Of a DNA stretch of 64,000 nt, positions 36,119 to 48,606 are shown piece after piece. The stretch's first letter is position 1. Every line of letters begins with the position of its first letter. The stretch is taken from the NCBI GenBank assembly GCA_015179125.1, contig WHVA01000251.1, positions 1 to 64,000 of the forward strand. The letters run 5' to 3'. Position numbers and translations under genes: made by a program. The stretch comes from Gautieria morchelliformis. Its lineage: Eukaryota; Basidiomycota; Agaricomycetes; Gomphales; Gomphaceae. Below the pieces are notes generated by a model. That model was not told where the DNA came from and did no database searches. It was given only the letters and a program-made list of their open reading frames with translations.

Positions 36119-37893
36119 ATGTCTCAGGTGGATCCCTCGGCTGAAGTCCAGGCGCTATCAGACCTGTATGTACTTACCACATTGAGTGAGATCCAGAAAA
36201 ACTTACAAGAACTAGCTTTGCGGTCAGCTCTGCCATCATCGCAGCGCTTGGTATGCGTTGTTCCCTGTCTAATTCCACGATTTCCATAGCTTGTTATACA
36301 GCACTGCTCCTCTATGACACTCTTCTGACATTGCCATCTGAGATCAAGCACATTTGGTGCAAGACCGTCAAAATTGGCGCCATTCTCTATTTATTCACTT
36401 GTTACCTGCACATTGTTGTGTTTCTTTTTGCCATATATACCAATTTATCTAACGGGTCCCTTGAGGTATATTCCATTTATAGTTCTCATGTGTAACACTT
36501 TTACTGATTGAATGAGTATCTAGTATGACTTGCATTCATTATGAAGAAGCAACCTAGAGACTCACATATTCATAGGAACTGTAATATGGTGAATCGCCTC
36601 GTTGGTGCTTTACAAGTTCCTTCTCTGATTGGTGTACAGGGTGAGTGATTATACCCATATATTTCTCAGGCATAAGGGTCAATATTTTTGATTGTCTAGG
36701 CCTTCTGCTAGCTCGCACCTATGCTATTTCCCTTCAGAATCAAAGAGTTTCAAGTGTCCTTGGGCTGCTTATTCTTGGTGCTATTATCATTCAAGTGGTA
36801 TGTCCCTGTGCAGACTTGGTATAAATAGCATAAATTCATTTCACTGGATATAGTACTTGTGTGTTTTAGACAACTGCAATCCCACTAGTTCACAATATAA
36901 TACATTGATTTTGTCAGTACTGACTAGGACTTTCTGCTTAGATTTATAATAACAAATTCTTCAGGTGCAAGATCTAGTGGTCTGTATTTGCCCAATTTGT
37001 CTCTGAATGCCTTCAACAGTGGCCACCATCAATAATATTACTGCAATTGTTTTTGAAGCTGGAGTTGTGATAGTAACCATTATGAGCTAAATTCAGACAC
37101 TGAGGCTTTGGCAGAAAGGTGAAATTTGGGATAAAAAATCTCTCATTAAGCTAGTGATTTACCAAGGTGAGCATACAACATATTACATATATATATGGAC
37201 ATGTCACTAATATACAGGGAAGGGCTTGTCAGATATGGGTATGAAATATTATTTCTATGATATTTCATATATCTAATTCATATTCAGATTTGTGCTTACA
37301 ATTACTTTGGCTGCTACTATCACAGCAAAGGTATGCTTACTTTAAAACTGTTGAGCTTCAGAGTTTACTTGGTGTTCTCACAATTCAGGTGTTCAGGGTA
37401 TGTAAGGTCATGATCATGATAATAAAGTGACTAATATCAGCACCTCATGGTATGAAGCCAAGCCTGTCTTCATTCTCAGGCCTTCTTCAGAACAGGTATA
37501 TTCTCAGCAAGTTAAGAAGAAAGACATGGTTGTACTGACAGTGCACATACAGCTTGTCAATAATTATGGTCTGCCGGTTCCATCTAACTCTCCATGAGAG
37601 ACACAGTCAACATCACAACCCCTCAATACCCTCTCTTTCATTCTCTAGCTTCCAAGCAGCCAGACAAAGTGTCCACAATGCCATAGTGGCTGAATTTGGG
37701 AACCCATGCTTGAGCCAGGCACTTGGGACTGAGACAATGGAGGATAACATAGCTGATCAGGAAGGCCAGCAGTCTCTGGGTCGGCTGGGATAGAGTTGGA
37801 TGAGTTTCCTTGGGCAACTGGATATCCTGGAGATGTAGAAATGGCCAGGCCAAGCGCCTCCAGTAAGCGATTAGCATCTCCTTCAGGCACATG
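36119..37893 (+). pseudogene. DUF6533-type membrane protein, copy C
   Basis: ATG is at 36119. Exon 1 is 36119-36165, intron 36166-36215, exon 2 36216-36250, intron 36251-36289 and exon 3 36290-36465, which has the same 176-nt length as in copy A. Exon 3 carries 'LLLYDTLLTLPSEIKHIW'. The last exon starts near 37549 and reads 'MVCRFHLTLHERHSQ', but a frameshift relative to A and B brings a stop at 37791-37793; the homologous tail ('ELDEFPWATGYPGD') continues in another frame to about 37893. A stop also interrupts the exon near 37090. This copy is therefore probably decayed. Same family and likely membrane location as copies A and B. Confidence 0.75.
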
Positions 37894-37956
37894 TTAATGG
37901 TTCAGTAGGCTCTGGAAGCCCAGCTGAGGCTTAGTGACAGCATCCAAGCAAATGCA

Positions 37957-39202
37957 TGTCAGGATTGGTTTTTAGGCATTAATATCGTATATTAGTGAAC
38001 ACAGTGAATGCCCGAATAACTTGTGCGAATAAGTATGCCGTTCGGTGAATAGGTGAACCAATGAATGTTCACAAGATAAGAGGGTTGCCCGAACAGAGCT
38101 CACCCTATCTACAGTCGTAGCAAAATGGCCTGTGGCACTTGACGATGTAACGTGCAAGGTGTCACAGAAGGGCTGTCTAAGTAGCGACAATCCCTTCGCC
38201 GGCGAAGGTGCTCCTTCGGAGCCCTTCACCGACAGCACAGAACATAGTTCGAAGGCTAAGGTAACGAAGATGGAGTATAAGAACTCACCAGTGATGCCTA
38301 AGTCCTCTTCTGGTCGAAGATAGAAATCTCCAGGAGGAGGCTCAAGATGATGATCACAGCGAGGTCAAGTTTGCACAAGATGGACGACGTATGATAATTG
38401 AACTGGGGAATATACATGTGAATGCAAACTACTTATATCGAATGCTCGTAAGGTATCAGCGAATAGGAAAGAGGCCATCATGAGTCAGGGTTGGATAGGG
38501 GTGCGCGGTCATGATACAACATAGATGAAATAAACATACGATAGAGTGAGAGAAGAGGGAGAACATGAAACGACGGAGAGTGAAGGTGGCAAAGGCACCT
38601 ATGTACGAAATCATGTCTTGGGGCCCGCATATACACCGCCCTGCATGGGTTCTTCATCTACTGGGTTGATCCCACACGACCTATGGGTAGGACGTCCCGC
38701 GAACGTACCCTGCTCATATGAACACCAAAAGGGGGTTGGGTCGAGAAGCTTTGATGGTGTGCCTGCTGGAGAATGATGCGAGCAGCGAATGGCTGTTCAG
38801 CGAAATGCGAGGAAGGGCGAATGGAGACGACATAGGGGAGGAGTGGTCGAGGTGGAGGGAGAAGCCGAGCGAACACAGGGGAGGAGTGGTGAAACAGGAA
38901 ATGGGGATAACAAGGTGCAGGAAATACACAAGTCATGACAATCCGATCATGGGAACACCATCGAAAGAGGGTTGAGCAGAGGAGGTGATAGGCCCAGAGA
39001 TGACTACCAAGTCGGTCCAAAGGCGTTGATCATGCTTTGACGGCATGGCTATGGTAAATGGCGCGAACAGTGAAGATCGGTCGCCGAACACGTCAAGGGT
39101 GATCGGAACAAACACGGCAAGGGTGATCGGAACAAACACGGAGGTGGAGTGGGGAATGGGAGAACAGAGCATCTGAGTGTGGGAAATAAATGCGTCATGA
39201 CA
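37957..39202. mobile_element. Solo LTR, family Y (1246 bp)
   Basis: It begins TGTCAGGATTGG and ends TGCGTCATGACA, flanked by the 5-bp duplication ATGCA (37952-37956 and 39203-39207). Other members are at 53400-54638 and 55711-58625. The interior has many GCGAATG-like units. It interrupts segment C just after the DUF6533 copy. Confidence 0.9.
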
Positions 39203-39639
39203 ATGCATTATAGCCACGATTCCAATACAAACCCCCTAGCAGAGCAACACTAAGCAACTTGCATCAACCTCCCTTTCTAATCCATTGCAGTGCTGGAAAT
39301 TGGTCACCATAGAAGATATGGCTATCTGCTCACTCTGGCTAACCCATACTGTCAAAAAACCATAGATGCATATATATTCTGTGCCCTGTCAAATTTGACT
39401 GTGTTCATAATTCATTATTAGTGTGCTTCGTGAAAATATTGCTTGTGCTTTGCTGCTGGGAGTCAGTGAACTGTGTGCAGAATCAAGAATTGCATCCTGG
39501 TGAATATGCAAGGACGGCTTCAGGAACCGAACTGCATGTAGTGTGTGTGGGTGCATGTGCCTGGGATACTGATCAGTTGTGAAATACACACTTGGTTATG
39601 TTAGTTTGTAAACACTATGAAACTGTAAATAACCTAGAT

Positions 39640-42600
39640 ACCATACATGTATTCTAGTCATTACATAATCCCAGTGGGCCCCTTAGGGACCCACTGTATA
39701 GTTTATGTGTGGGAACCGGCCAGCGGTTCCCATCGCATCTTACCCTTATACTGTCACTACGTAGCATCAGAATACCACACCTTTGTCAAGTTCTGTGTGC
39801 CCTTGTGACTCAAGGCATAAGATAGACATCTTTACACCTTTTTGAACTATCCTGCGGTTGATCGCCATGTGACCAACCGACTGTGGATTTGAAGCAATCT
39901 TGAAAAAGATCGCTGCGTCGACGACTAAACATCGTTGAGACCCTCCAGTAGACCTTCTACTGTTGGCTGTGAGCGTGATGATTCCACACAGTTGAAGACG
40001 GACACGAGCAACGAGCTTGCAGTCCACACCACAGGTGCAGCCCAGCGACACGACGGCTGACGCTACCCTGGACCAAGAGTCCAGGACGTTAGAAGACGGA
40101 GAGATCGTAGATCTCACCACCCTCATCCCCCCAATGGAGGACGAGGAAAATCCTGACCATGTCTCGTCGAGCGTGGTCGAGGAGGAGACGACGCCGGGCA
40201 ACAAGCCAGCACCGTCCCCCCAATCCCCTCTGCCCAGAGACAAGGGAAAGGGCAGAGAAGTCTTGCCATCATCAGATGGCAGAGCATCAACGTCGAGATG
40301 AGCACAAAGCCACGAATTGAACTGCCGCTCATGAAGTAGAGCGACGACGATCGTCCCCGAAGGTGGATGACGGCAAAAAAGACGAGCCCCAGACAATGGT
40401 CAGGGCTCGGAATACTCGAGCTCCAGTCGCAAGAGCTCCAGAGCTCACGCCATCGACCACGAGATGGCAGAGGCACTGAACAAGCAAGTGCAGGCTGCGC
40501 TGCACCGAAGCACGCTCACGCGCCACAAGCACGATCAGTGTTGGGGAATCAGTTGTTCAACCAGCTACAAAGGGCTCATACTGGTGTATTTCCGCTTTTT
40601 CACGAGTTATAGCATATACACGAAGCTATAAGAAATTGTCGGAGTATTTCAAACATCCCTCCATCATTCCCCTATTTTTCCATATTTTTCTGTAATTTAT
40701 TTGGCCCAAACTGCCTTATTTCTGCTATTGCAGAGTTGTGTGTCCATTTGCACCCACAACTCTGTCACGGACTTTCCATTTCAAACTCCGCCGGCCACCT
40801 TGGCGGTACCTTAATTTCGGACTTCCGGTCACTCAAGCGCCCACAAGGCAGGATGGCTCTCCCAGTAATTCCAGCTGAGCCTCAATCTGTTGCTATATGC
40901 AGCCATAGCAACTATGCAGCCTGTTTGGCTGAACCAAACAGTGGGGATCTTGGTCAGTCATGACAACAAGGCTGTATCAGGCTGTGCAAGGCAGTGCTAA
41001 GCAGTGCCCTTGGTTATTGTGGCTACAGAGCACTAATTGGCTCAGGTTTGCTTACTAAGCCTCTGAGTGCCAAAGTCATAACTGAAGGTACAGCCTCAGT
41101 GACTCAACCAAGCTGTGCCAAGTCACATGACTCTGATCAGTGACTCATTCCTGACAAATCAAGCTGTGATTGGTAGGAAACACTGTGAGTCAGCTGGAAC
41201 CACCCAGAACCTTCCTATACTTTCTTCCAGCTTCCACAAGCTGCTCCCCCCATTCCATTAATAGATAGAAGGTTCTATCTGCTTACTAAGCCTATGTACA
41301 TTACAATATAAAGGGGGGCCCTTTTGCCTGCTTTTTCATCAGCCAATCTACCATCTTCTATCCTACGCACCTTGCGTGACTTGCCAAGCTTGCACAGCTT
41401 ACCAGGCTGCTAACCCCAGCTAGGGTTATTACACTTGCTTAGTGTATTAATTCTCAGTTAAGTAGTTGCTTTTCTACTTAGCCACCCAGACTAACCCTCT
41501 AGGTGAAATTCTGCAGAGTGAGGTTGTCAATCAATTTTCTTGCCAATTAGCACTCCAATACCCGAGACGATCTGATCAGTTGATTTTCCTGTTCAGAGAC
41601 TTTCACAAGTCACTACCCAAAAACCAGTCACTCGTTTATTGCAGTGCGTTGACGTTAATCGGGTCAGCCCACTTACAAACTCTCCTGTGAAAGCCATTCC
41701 TCTCTTTTTGGAATACTTGGACCCCGATAGTCGTCCTCGAACCTACAAACTAATAGTTTGTTATTCATTATGCCAGTAGTGTCTAATATTCTTGCAGTTT
41801 AGTATACAACACGTTCTAATAGACCAAGGCGTTAGCTCTAACACCAAAGTCTTGAAGGGTTCCAAAACAATCAGCTAGCATCGCAGCTTGACAATGCTGC
41901 CTCCGCCTTAATGGCAATCGGCAAGGAACTCCACCAGGCGGAGGAGATCAGGCTGCAGGACACAGCCACGCTGGAAGACATCCAGAAGGCCCTCTGCCCA
42001 CGCGGGTAACACGACACAACACGCCCGAGCTCGCAACAGTCTGCAGCTAACGAACGCGGTCACGACGCGGAAGACCCGCGCCGAAAGTGTTGTGTTAAAC
42101 GCAATTATCCTATCTTAAATCATTTATATACACAAGAGAAACTAATAAAGAAAGAAAGAAAAACAAGAAAAGATCGAAAAGAAATAGAAATGACACTTAC
42201 GATGGACGTGGGCGCAGACGACGATCATATGAATTTATGACTTGCTACATTACCCATAGATCGGGTAAGGTACAGAGGTTTGGGCATCGACCATGTGCGG
42301 TCGATCAGGGACGGCGCGCCTATCGAGTGATGGCATCGGCCATGATGTCGACAGGCGCCAGGCCACAGGCACCAAGTGGGTGCGGGCACCAAACGCCGCA
42401 GAGGACAATAGACTGCGCAGGAGCACAGGGTACTGTGGAGCGACTTGAGAATGTCATCCACAGTACACATACTCAATTAGCTGCCCCACAGAAAAGGCAC
42501 AGAGACAGCGGCCCCCATCACTAAGCCTAGCATTTATGCTAGGCAGGGCAGATTCAGCTCCATTTTTCTATTTGAACTCCATGACACGACTGACTGACTA

Positions 42601-42878
42601 CTATCCTAACATCATGTGGACAGGGGCTTTGTATACTAGGTACAGATCTCTATTCCAAAGCCCAGACAATCCTAACACTATCTCCATCACCCCATGACTT
42701 TATGACTATAAATTAGTCACCCCTTAGTTACAAGCAGCTTTTCGACCCATCTGTCCAATATCTTGAAAACTAGTAGTTACTACTAATATAGTATAAATAG
42801 CTAGTACGAATGTATGAACGAAATCATCCAGAATTGATTATTTTGTCCCCTGAAGCTACTGTAGTCTTGTTTGATAGC
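39640..42878 (+). mobile_element. LTR-retrotransposon gag-like fossil with a solo LTR inside
   Basis: Frames between about 40010 and 40538, and again 41875-42080, encode proline/serine-rich and charged helical sequence ('DKGKGREVLPSS', 'MAIGKELHQAEEIRLQDT'-like) such as is seen in gag of fungal LTR retrotransposons, but there is no zinc knuckle or pol. The solo LTR 40539-41869 sits between them. From about 42084 (TGTTGTGTTAAACGC) another LTR-like fragment begins. The identification is weak. The stretch 42084-42878 otherwise shows no gene. Confidence 0.35.
40539..41869 (+). mobile_element. Solo LTR, family X
   Basis: This 1331-bp sequence begins TGTTGGGGAATCAG and ends GGGTTCCAAAACA, flanked by the 5-bp duplication ATCAG (40534-40538 and 41870-41874). 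A TATA-like caatataaag near 41305 sets the orientation. It defines the true ends of family X. Confidence 0.92.
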
Positions 42879-44330
42879 TGTGTGGGAACCATTGCTAATG
42901 AAAAGCCTCGCGAAAAAAGGATTAAAATCGCTTTAAAACCCTGTTTTCCCAGCTGATAGTAGCTAATACATGTGGCTATTGTTGGGAGAACTCTATTCAA
43001 ATATTCCTTGAATTTCCTCTTATTTCTTCGCCATTTAACTTGGCTTCCCTGGCTCAAAAAAACACCTTATCCTGTCAGGCAGAGTTATGAACCCACGCAC
43101 GTCCACAACTCTGCCACAGCCGCTCAGTTTCAAACTCCGACCGGAGTTTCCCACGAACCGTAAACTCGGAGTTGCAGGCACTCAAGCACCTACAACTCCG
43201 GTACCTTGGCTCACTCAAACTCAGCCACTGAGTCTGAATGCGCCCTCTACCGCTTACACAAGCCTGTGCAATTCAAACCCAGCTGGCACATGACTTGCAT
43301 CATAGCAACCATGGCTGTGCAAGGCTGCGTACAAAGTCTCACAAAGATGTACAAAGCCAAAACTAGGGTGCAGGTTTGATAAAGCCTATTGGATGAAGGA
43401 TCCTCCAAACGCAACACTACGACACCAAATAGGCCCCTTGATGTCATAGCGGCTGTGTAGGGCTGTGCAGGGCAGTGCAAGGCTGCGAAAGGCTGTGTAA
43501 GGCTGTGCAAACCAGGGAAGGTGATTGGCTATCTATTTCCAATTTCTTTGCACAAACACGCCGCAATAGTTACGAGGGTGTGTTTCAGCAGTGCAAATAT
43601 TTACTTATGACATCACTCGCCTAATAGATAGAAGAACCCCATTTTACGTAATCCTGTGTACTTTACAATATAAAAGGAGGCCATTCTGACCTCCTTGAAT
43701 CATCATTCTAGCAATCTAACATCTTCTATCCACGTGACCTCGTGTGACTTGCACCTTACTAAGCTGCTAATCCCAGCTAGGGTTATTCACTTACTTTAGT
43801 GTCTAATTCCTTGTTAAGCAGATACTTTTCTGCTTAGCCACCTGGACTAATCCTCCGGGTGTAATTCTACAGAGTGAGTCTGTCAATTGAAAGTCTTGCC
43901 ATTCGCACTCCAATACCCGAGACGATCTAGTCAGTCGATTTTCCTGATTAGAGACTTTCACAAGTCGCTTTGTTCACAAAACTCGTCCCTCGTTTTATTG
44001 CTGTGCGCTGGTAGATTATCAGGGCAGTGCATTTATAAACTCGCCTGCTAAGTACATTCCTTTATATTTTGGAATACGCTTGGACCCCGATAGTGTCCTT
44101 GAACCTACATTCTTTTAGTTTATTGTTCAGTGCTGCTAAGAAACGTATTGCCTTCCATCCGTATTAACTTGGACTAGTTTTTACGCGGATTGCAACCAAG
44201 GTACAAATATTAAATTATTTCCGGAGTTGTGCTGCAGCATTGTTTAATATTCTTTGAGTCTCGTAAACGACACGTTCTGATAGATTGAAGTGTTAGCAAT
44301 AACACCAAAGTCTTGAAGGGTTCCAAAACA
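42879..44330 (+). mobile_element. LTR family X next to DNA transposon copy 2
   Basis: It begins TGTGTGGGAACC and ends GGGTTCCAAAACA at 44330, followed by AGCCCAAGG. The same LTR/AGCCC junction is found, inverted, at 22883-22888, so this LTR insertion was already there when the segment was duplicated. The left flank (ATAGC) does not match. Tandem GGCTGTGCAG-type units lie at about 43450-43510. Confidence 0.8.
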
Positions 44331-44405
44331 AGCCCAAGGATTATCTGCTGTTGTTTTAATTGGACTGTTAAATCCACCAAGCTTAGGGTTCTTCATCGTT
44401 GCCTT
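44331..44405. other. Flank shared by both transposon copies
   Basis: These 75 bp recur inverted at 22813-22887. They lie outside the TIR-like end GGAGGATGTT, so they mark older target or segment DNA carried along in the duplication. Confidence 0.7.
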
Positions 44406-44977
44406 GGAGGATGTTTATAAGTGTCATATATATGTATATATAGCTTAGCTCATCTATATTTCATAAAATATATCACAATTGAGGCAGTTGCCAGCATCTG
44501 TAAGACATGCTTAATCCTAGCCCTAAAGTTCTTTCTCACAGTCTGCTGCTCCCCCAGGAAAGGGTGTATACCCCATTGTCTAAACATCAATAGTTATATA
44601 TCTTTGTACTATAAATGCATATTATTTTAAACATACCTTCTAATCAGATCTATCAACCATATATAATAATATAGTACAGGTATTGTCCATACTTGCCTCT
44701 ACATTCTATCATCATACATCTAAAAATTTGGCTATATATGTTTAACATATAGTCATCCAAATCCTATCTGAAATTGCCCTGTTATCTGACTACACACCAT
44801 GCCTTAGCACATACAACCATATTTTTAAAATATCAGAACATTCAAAAAAAATTAGGATATCCACAATATACAAGTTGCTCAAAATGATGGACTATGAACT
44901 CAGTTATGGTTGATTTTTTAAAAGATATCTAATATATCCTAGAAGAATGTACATTGTTGTCAATGTGAACATCCTCC
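44406..44977 (+). repeat. Left terminal repeat of transposon copy 2
   Basis: This 572-bp sequence is oriented the same way as 50984-51545. Both ends are GGAGGATGTT/AACATCCTCC. Its outer flank is CTT; its inner flank is TAG, the transposase stop codon read on the plus strand as CTA/TAG. It is nearly identical to the copy at 22241-22812. Confidence 0.85.
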
Positions 44978-46356
44978 TAGTAGCGTCTACCCTTCTTCTT
45001 TTGACGTTTAATGTAGTCCTCTATGCATTGTGTTGTATCAATATCTTCCTCCCTTACCCAAGTGGGATCTTCATAGTTTTTCCATTGAACTAAGTATTCT
45101 CTCTTCTTTCCTTTTGTCTTATGATCCAGTATTTTGTTCACTTCATATGTATCTTCAATATCTTGATCAGATTCATCTGTATCTGCACCTGCTAACAATC
45201 GTGCTTGATACTTAGACATTTTCTTTGCATCCTCTGTAATATCCTTTAGAGTTGAGATTCTCAGTGACTCAAAGTCGAGGGTATCAGTTGATGGATAGTC
45301 AAAATGGCTCTCCATCCATGACATATGATTAGGTTGTGCTTGGAGCTCTCCTAATTTAACAAACCGTTTGATATTAAGCAGCAAGCATGCTAATCTAAAC
45401 TGCAAAGAGAATATCTTAGGATTTGATGTTTGGACAGGCTTCTGATTATTTAACTTCTTAAATGTCATTCCTAACTCTCCAAAGAAGCTTTCTATCTTTG
45501 ATCTGAAACTACCAAATCTTTCATTGTAGTGCTTCTCCATATCTGATAGTTCAGCATTCTTCTGCTTCCAAATTGGATGGCAGAAATTCATGTCTTTCAA
45601 TCTACCTTGCTTTACTACTTGTTTCACAAATAGTGTATAGCCTCCATCAAGAGCCATACGATCTGCCTTATCCATCTTATCTCTTAAGTTCATTTCTGTG
45701 AACATTGCTCCATCAGAGTGGTTACATGGCAATGAATCAGAAACAAACAAAGCCATCTCATGAAAATCAATAATTACTTGAGTTCTCATTCCAGAATTTC
45801 TTAGTTTATATGACCATTGTACTTTAGATGATCTTCCTATTTCTGTTCCTCTTGTGTCATGACCATCAAGGAATAAAGTTATTGTGTTGAATAGTTCTTC
45901 CTTAATATTATCCTTTGCAGATAATATTCTAATTCTTATGTTTGAAAACATATGAGCCAACAAATCAATGACTTTGTCATTTAAGTCATTACTAAGGTCC
46001 TTTTCATGTCCAAAAAAACTCTGATGGATGGCATGAAAAGTACTCCCAGGTATAAATCTGTTCAGATCATTAAATGTACAACCTTCAAGCAGATGATAGA
46101 GTATTAATAGTCCCTTCTCTACATTTCGATATGGACCTGGGTGGTGCTTGAATGGAAACAACACTACTAGGAAGAAGAACACTGGTATTGGTCCAAGTTT
46201 CTCTAATACTCTTTTTTTGATGAGATCTATTTCAGAAACAGGTTCTAGTCCTGTTCGATTAAATTTAGTTGGCTTCAACAAAGGCCATTTTTCATCAAGA
46301 AACCCCCAATGTTCATTCATCAACATTTGATATTCTTCAAGGAGTGACTCATGCAT
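44977..46356 (-). CDS. DDE transposase with C-terminal chromodomain
   Basis: This intact 459-aa ORF (ATG at 46356, stop overlapping the terminal repeat) is predicted to cut and rejoin the transposon ends in the nucleus. An N-terminal helical region (about 40-120) includes a helix-turn-helix-like stretch 'TFNDLNRFIPGSTFHAIHQ'. The catalytic domain follows the DDE_Tnp_4 plan: D164 in 'LFLDGHD', D237 in 'MALDGGY' and E289 in 'KIESFFGEL', with an 'SYKLRNSGMRTQVIIDFHE' strand pair between the first two. After an acidic linker (about 390-403) comes a chromodomain (404-450) with Y404, W425 in 'YLVQWKNYEDPTW' and W433 in cage-like positions, then a basic tail. The chromodomain suggests targeting to methylated histone H3, as in chromoviral integrases. 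It is divergently arranged with the accessory ORF over a 440-bp AT-rich gap. The superfamily placement is by motif, not by search. Confidence 0.88.
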   Translation of the reverse strand: MHESLLEEYQMLMNEHWGFLDEKWPLLKPTKFNRTGLEPVSEIDLIKKRVLEKLGPIPVFFFLVVLFPFKHHPGPYRNVEKGLLILYHLLEGCTFNDLNRFIPGSTFHAIHQSFFGHEKDLSNDLNDKVIDLLAHMFSNIRIRILSAKDNIKEELFNTITLFLDGHDTRGTEIGRSSKVQWSYKLRNSGMRTQVIIDFHEMALFVSDSLPCNHSDGAMFTEMNLRDKMDKADRMALDGGYTLFVKQVVKQGRLKDMNFCHPIWKQKNAELSDMEKHYNERFGSFRSKIESFFGELGMTFKKLNNQKPVQTSNPKIFSLQFRLACLLLNIKRFVKLGELQAQPNHMSWMESHFDYPSTDTLDFESLRISTLKDITEDAKKMSKYQARLLAGADTDESDQDIEDTYEVNKILDHKTKGKKREYLVQWKNYEDPTWVREEDIDTTQCIEDYIKRQKKKGRRY

Positions 46357-46795
46357 TATAAAGGAAAGTTCTCAGCTACAACTATGAGTTGGAAAAAAGA
46401 GTGTTGTATAGTTGAGTTCATTGATAAGATGACGACTTTATATATTTCAATTTTATATTGCATTCACTATTGAACTCTCTAAATAAAACCATAAACAACA
46501 TAAAGGGAATATAGAATTTTACTGGAATTGTATTCTCACCTACTGGTCTAGATTACCTTCCACAGTAAGTGAAATGACATATACACGAACAGATAGAGAT
46601 AAATCAATCAAACCAAACTTTATAGTTAGCAAGCACGATTATAATAACAGTCTTTGTGATGATATGTAATTTAAACAACAGTGCTAGCAATGACAAGGAC
46701 CTAGTTGACAATTTAATTATAAAACCAGATTAGTGTCTAATATGAGTCAGTATTGAAAATTGATTCTGTGAAATTGTAAATTGGGTCTAGTAGCC
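46357..46795. promoter_or_regulatory. Divergent promoter region of the transposon
   Basis: About 440 bp of AT-rich DNA separate the transposase and accessory start codons, which point away from each other, so both promoters must lie here or overlap. TATA-like strings (ttatatatttc near 46440) are present. In copy 1 this region was invaded by the 556-bp MITE-like element. Confidence 0.5.
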
Positions 46796-47895
46796 ATGAA
46801 AGCCCAGATTGTCAAGCTCTCTAAAAGAATTGACAGAATCATAGAATGGATTGAAGAAAAAGATGGGATAATATCAAATCTCAAACAGATATCTATGGAA
46901 CAACATAGAGAGATTATAGAATTAAGAGAGCAGAGCAAAAATAATAAGAATGTAGGATTGCGAATTAGAAAGATTGGTGGATGTTTTATATTTTATGATT
47001 CACAAGATAATTGCTATAGTCTAGAGGATATGCATGTCTTTATAGATGAAAAACCTCGCAAGTTGTCTACAGTATACCGTAAAAGAAAGTCCTGGTATGA
47101 TATGATATCATAGATGATCGAATAAATTTTATGACAAAACAACACTACAAACCAGAACCAATGGTTCATGCTCAAAAGGAATCTCAGCTTACTCAAGAAG
47201 AAATAAGCGGTAGAAACATTAAATTTGATATCAATAGTATCACAGAAAATTGTAGGGTATATAATTCAGAAGATAATTACTTTGAGTTAGCAGACATGGA
47301 TGTATTTATAGATGGAGAAGAAATATCCCCTTTAACGGCACATGATGAAGAGGATGATCTAGTATCGTATGAGGTCAATGATAATAATCAAATAAATTTG
47401 CTGACAGCAAAACCAGATAGATTGGATCGTGCTAGATATATCAAAAGAATAACACCAAGTTGTAGAATATACGATTCAGAAGGTAATTACTATGAGTTAG
47501 CAGACATGGATGTATATATGGATGGAAAAAAAGTATCCATTTTGACAGCATATTATGCACGTAATTATCTGGTATCATGTGAGGTCAATGATAAGAATCA
47601 AATAAACCTCCTGGCAAAACAAGATAAGAATCGTACAAAGGATACTTTGGTAACTAAGTCTCTTCAAAGGAATAAAACTAGATCAAAACCAGATAAGCAA
47701 TCAAAACTAGCTGAGATCTCAATATTTGATACTCTTGATGAGAAAGGAAATATTGATACTCGATTGATATTTGAGATTGATGATGAGATACGCAAGCAGA
47801 ATAGATTAGATTCCAATAATGAGAGATCAATGTTAGATATTCTTCAAGATAGGTGCCCACCAATAATCCTAGAAGATGAGGTATTTGTTATGATA
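46796..47895 (+). pseudogene. Transposon accessory protein with internal repeats (copy 2)
   Basis: This is the counterpart of 11184-12209. ATG at 46796 opens 'MKAQIVKLSKRIDRIIEW', a coiled-coil-like segment. A one-base deletion near 47090 ends the first frame at 47113; the rest stays open from 47131 onward. Copy 2 keeps the full middle repeat ('NSEDNYFELADMDVFIDG') absent from copy 1, so three related units of about 55-65 residues are visible. The last codons run into the solo LTR that begins at 47886. No known family is recognised. Confidence 0.7.
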
Positions 47896-48606
47896 TTCAA
47901 GTAACGACGTTAATGATATCACTCAGATCTGAACCTAAAAATATACTGACATCACTGAACCACACAATCCCCATAATCCATGCCCGCGTCCCCACGCAGA
48001 TACACAGAAATATCCCCGAATCTCCTGACTCACATATACGCGACACCGGACCAATACATTATCACGCACGCGCACAGGGCACGCCAAGTCGATCAGCATC
48101 ATATTACATATGTCGATCCCATCAATCTCGATCGAGAGACCGACCCGGGACACAAATCCCCGCTTGGGCACCAATTCAATTGCGACCGAGACACGATATG
48201 CATCCGATCGTCCCTGAGCGGCTCTAGCCGTAGCTCCATGATTTCCCCTATACATCACGCACATGTCCTTCCACTCCATCGTCTTATGTACAACAAATCC
48301 TTAGCATTCCATTGTAATATTCACTCGAGAGTTCACTCCAGACTATACTCCACACCCCCCTATATCTCTACATCACATACCGTACGTATCATATCGACGC
48401 CGAGTCCTTTCCAGTAGTTAAATAGTACAAACAAATGTAACTGTCAAATAACAATAACAATAGTTTTACCTCTCCACCGTCTCAAGATCCCTGATCGAAA
48501 TAGTCTCCGTAGTACAAGGAATCCTCTCAGAATTCAGACCTCTACTCGATTCAGCTTCACTCGAGGCTTGAATAAAACCCAAATACATTTATAACAACTC
48601 TTATCA
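47886..48606. mobile_element. Solo LTR (721 bp) in transposon copy 2
   Basis: It begins TGTTATGATATTC, ends ACTCTTATCA and is flanked by the 5-bp duplication GTATT (47881-47885 and 48607-48611). Copy 1 has a single GTATT at the matching place (11183-11190 region), confirming the empty site. It is GC-richer than the host transposon and interrupts the last codons of the accessory ORF. Confidence 0.9.

Larger units (their letters stand above)
34750..39630. repeat. Segmental duplication, copy C (inverted)
   Basis: This is the reverse complement of segment B, with the solo LTR 37957-39202 added. The outer edge fades near 39630. The upstream part, 35150-36118, contains no supported gene. The part 39208-39630 matches the region downstream of the gene in copies A and B. 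Confidence 0.85.

Noticed and set aside
42084-42878. Second LTR-like fragment beginning TGTTGTGTTAAACGC
   Set aside because: No matching end or duplication found; resemblance to the sequence near 14288 is short.
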